Origin: Bacteroidaceae bacterium
Lineage (GTDB): Bacteria > Bacteroidota > Bacteroidia > Bacteroidales > Bacteroidaceae
Direction: 5' to 3'
Length of the DNA: 64,000 nt
Assembly (NCBI GenBank): GCA_017442855.1
Contig: JAFSPM010000009.1
Span: 1-64,000, forward strand
Below the pieces are notes generated by a model. The model was not told the origin of the DNA. It saw only the letters and a program-made list of their open reading frames with translations, and ran no database searches. The number at the start of each line of letters is the position of its first letter. Position 1 is the stretch's first letter. Shown in pieces: positions 61,836 through 64,000 of this stretch. The position numbers and the translations under genes were made by a program.

Positions 61836-62366
61836 ATGAGGTATTATGTAAATTGGTTTTTTGTTGTATTATTGATTAGTTCCTTGACATCATTTATTGA
61901 AAAAGATAGACCTGTTGAAGGTCTAAGCATTGGAGAATACGCACCAGATTTCGTGATGAGCGGTGATGACTTTGATGCAGCAAATGCAGTACATAGCAAG
62001 CTTTCCACGTTGCATGGCAACTATGTACTGGTTAATTTCTGGGCTTCTTACGATGCTCCGTCACGCATGCGTAACATTGAGCTGAATCGTGCTTTGCTTG
62101 ACGATGAGTATTCCCGGAAACAGGTAGAATTCGTTTCCGTATCATTCGACGATTATGCGTCAATCTTCCGTGAAACGGTTCGTAAGGACGGTATAGTGGG
62201 TGCCGGCTGCTTTGTTGATACAGACGGCGCAAAATCCAGCATCTTCAAGGATTACAAACTGAAGAAGGGATTTACCAACTATCTACTGGATGAAAATGGT
62301 ATGATTATTGCCAAAAACATCTCGGTTGCAGAGCTTTCATCTTATCTGAATGCGCGTCATTCATGA
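61836..62366 (+). CDS. Thioredoxin-fold (AhpC/TSA-like) protein without CxxC
   Basis: The start is placed at the ATG at 61836 (176 residues, signal-like amino end). The fold is visible (GEYAPDFVMSG, GNYVLVNFWASYDAPSRM, VEFVSVSFDD), but the usual CxxC after FWA is replaced by SYDAPS, so thiol-disulfide activity by the normal mechanism is excluded. A terminator follows at 62424-62467. Confidence 0.75.
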   Translation: MRYYVNWFFVVLLISSLTSFIEKDRPVEGLSIGEYAPDFVMSGDDFDAANAVHSKLSTLHGNYVLVNFWASYDAPSRMRNIELNRALLDDEYSRKQVEFVSVSFDDYASIFRETVRKDGIVGAGCFVDTDGAKSSIFKDYKLKKGFTNYLLDENGMIIAKNISVAELSSYLNARHS

Positions 62367-62423
62367 CCAAGCAGAACAAATAAGCTGATTGTTTACAAAC
62401 TCGAGGACTGATACAACAAAACT

Positions 62424-62467
62424 AAAAGCGGCTGTAGTTTCACGCTAGAAACACAGCTGCTTTTTTC
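62424..62467 (+). terminator. Terminator after the thioredoxin-fold gene
   Basis: AAAGCGGCTGT...GTTTC/GAAAC...ACAGCTGCTTT with T6. Confidence 0.75.
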
Positions 62468-62507
62468 TTTTAATGCTATTTGTTATATTGAAAGAATCGC
62501 TTATTTG

Positions 62508-63905
62508 TCAGAACTTGAAGTCCATACCAATACCAATCACATGATTGGTTCTTGAAAAGACCTCGGTGCCAAAGCTGGCTGCTTTCTCATAATCTGAATA
62601 GATAGAGCAGAAATAGCCGGCATTCAGGCGAACCTTCTTGCTGATGTTCCAAGCACCACCCAGGCCAACGCTATAACTATCGCAAGCAAAAGAGGTGTCC
62701 TGCTCGTAACCATCACTCAAACCGTAATCAGTACGCTGACCACCACAGCTGATGGTGAATTTATCATTGATATCATATTCAATACCAGCCAAGAACTCGT
62801 GTGTGCCATGCTTCAACTCGTTCTGACGGTCATTCGCCATCTTGGCGTTCTTATCATCGAAGAAGTGATACTCCAGGGTGGCACGCAATTTTTGGGTGAA
62901 TTCATAACCCACAGCGAAGGTCAGCAATGCAGGCATGTCGTAACGAGTGCGTGCACCATCCTGATAAGGAGCTACATAAGCGTCAAAGCCGCTAGCCATC
63001 TTCTCCTGAATCCCCTTGCCAATGGCAGCAGCCTGTTCTGCAGTAATTGCACCGCCAATCACCAATTGTGTCAAAGGCTCAGTAATCATAGCAGTAGTGT
63101 TCAGATTTGCATCCAGCACGTTGGTATCATTCTTCGTACTGATCTTAGTGCGGAACTCATAACGGGCAGCCAATGTCAGCGGACCTTTGTGGAAGTTCAA
63201 ACTGATGATAGGAGTGAGGCCCCAACCTTTTTGGTCAACATCCAACTCTAACTTAGCCAATGTACCCTTGGTAGCATGATTGCCAGCAATCACATGACCA
63301 CGATAGTAGCCGTCATAGTAGTTGGCGCGCAAGCCCACGGCACCAGAGAAGTTATCCGTAAACTTATAGGTGAAGTTCAGCTGTCCTCCATATATGTATT
63401 GTTTACCCTTCATGGATGAGTCAAAGCTGTATTGGTCAGGAGTAATAGCAGGAATTGCACCTCCTACAGCTTGAGAAAGACCACCCGTCAATTGAGTGAT
63501 GGTGTTAGAGATGAGTGCATTGAACATTGGCACACCATTCTTATATTCTACAAACCCACCTGAACCCACGATACCAATCATGGTAGAAATGGCCCAACGG
63601 TCTTTCTTGTAAGAAGCGAAGATGGCTGGCACGATAGGAGCCGATGCCTTTCCTTCGTAAAGTATGCCATTACTCTTAATGTCGCGATACTGCCAAGGCT
63701 TCTGGAAGTTAACAGAGAATTGCCAACCCTCATGTCCCCAGGCCAAACCTGCTGGGTTAGAGAAGATAGCATCGATGTCGAAGCTTGCGCCACGCGCCAT
63801 CATACGGTCAAAAGCAATGTGATAATTTGTATTGGTCATCAAACCACCAGCCTGGGCGATGATGCAGGTACTGAGTAACAGTCCTAAGAGAAAGCTTTTC
63901 TTCAT
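62508..63905 (-). CDS. FadL/OmpP1-family outer-membrane transporter
   Basis: The start is taken at 63905 (465 residues; 24 more residues in the longer frame precede the signal peptide). A signal peptide (ending AQA) is followed by GASFDIDAIFSNPAGLAWGH, the FadL/OmpP1 NPAG motif, and alternating beta strands. The last residue is Phe, as in outer-membrane barrels. It transports hydrophobic compounds across the outer membrane. Confidence 0.9.
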   Translation of the reverse strand: MKKSFLLGLLLSTCIIAQAGGLMTNTNYHIAFDRMMARGASFDIDAIFSNPAGLAWGHEGWQFSVNFQKPWQYRDIKSNGILYEGKASAPIVPAIFASYKKDRWAISTMIGIVGSGGFVEYKNGVPMFNALISNTITQLTGGLSQAVGGAIPAITPDQYSFDSSMKGKQYIYGGQLNFTYKFTDNFSGAVGLRANYYDGYYRGHVIAGNHATKGTLAKLELDVDQKGWGLTPIISLNFHKGPLTLAARYEFRTKISTKNDTNVLDANLNTTAMITEPLTQLVIGGAITAEQAAAIGKGIQEKMASGFDAYVAPYQDGARTRYDMPALLTFAVGYEFTQKLRATLEYHFFDDKNAKMANDRQNELKHGTHEFLAGIEYDINDKFTISCGGQRTDYGLSDGYEQDTSFACDSYSVGLGGAWNISKKVRLNAGYFCSIYSDYEKAASFGTEVFSRTNHVIGIGMDFKF

Positions 63906-63943
63906 AGATGTTCTTGTTTTGTTAGTTTCAAATGTAACTTTTG

Positions 63944-63973
63944 CAAAGGTAGTAATAAAAGTTTCACGTGCAA
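63944..63973 (-). promoter_or_regulatory. Promoter of the FadL-type gene
   Basis: On the minus strand TTG (63973-63971), 19-bp spacer, TACCTTTG (63951-63944), ~39 bp before the start codon. Confidence 0.75.
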
Positions 63974-64000
63974 CCATGCAAGGCCGTATATTCTACCGAA

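Overview
The window looks like chromosomal DNA of a Prevotella-like member of the Bacteroidales. The support is indirect: Bacteroidetes promoters (TTG or TTTG, about 20 bp, TAnnTTTG), few Shine-Dalgarno sequences, and Bacteroidetes-type proteins (DUF4293, DUF4738, HU-CCDC81/SPOR, a Rpb6-like omega, tricorn-like S41 peptidase, GGGtGRT protein, NspC-type polyamine synthesis). There is no rRNA, CRISPR array, prophage or intact insertion sequence. Species was not determined.

Layout. 0-2.2 kb: the end of a PfkB-family kinase, then a deaminase/HATPase/winged-helix fusion, a repeat-rich spacer and a small helicase-associated-like protein. 2.2-8.3 kb: remains of an exopolysaccharide locus (truncated initiating glycosyltransferase, WbuC-type cupin, large SLBB export protein, Wzz) and a GMP synthase lacking its glutaminase half. 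8.3-12.9 kb: AspT/YidE-type transporter, TSUP remnant, a CopA-like ATPase without its nucleotide-binding domain, and a C_GCAxxG_C_C protein. 13.4-15.1 kb: NifU-like scaffold plus GGGtGRT protein. 15.4-25.9 kb: PcrA helicase, pyrB-pyrI-flavin reductase, glyA, uvrB, bamD-omega-DUF4293. 26.3-32.6 kb: zinc metallopeptidase, OmpA lipoprotein, tricorn-like protease, GIN-domain lipoprotein. 32.8-35.9 kb: agmatine deiminase, four tRNAs (Gly, Leu, Leu, Gly) and nspC. 36-37.6 kb: two secreted proteins. 37.6-42.2 kb: an apparently AT-richer, accessory-looking stretch with two metallo-beta-lactamase-fold genes (one fused to a sirtuin), a DUF805 remnant fused onto a truncated peptidase T, and a long structured leader or ncRNA. 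42.2-48.9 kb: an addA-addB-recR operon with ATGA overlaps. 49-64 kb: sRNA candidate, padR-pspC, ispE, dnaB, DUF1460, OPT transporter, DUF1573, orphan ABC ATPase, XRE regulator, SPOR protein, DUF4738, RhlE-type helicase, thioredoxin-fold protein without CxxC, and a FadL-type porin.

Two themes stand out. First, small repeats are everywhere and have entered genes: short intergenic-type repeats sit in frame in the glycosyltransferase, the copper ATPase and PcrA, and PcrA also carries four 54-bp tandem repeats. Second, there are structured non-coding elements without an obvious name. Four copies of a roughly 63-bp hairpin have different stems that all stay complementary around an invariant internal loop. 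A roughly 320-nt leader or RNA with its own promoter and terminator precedes the peptidase T gene. A 167-bp fold-back element and a roughly 155-nt sRNA candidate complete the list.

All calls come from reading the sequence; no database search was run.
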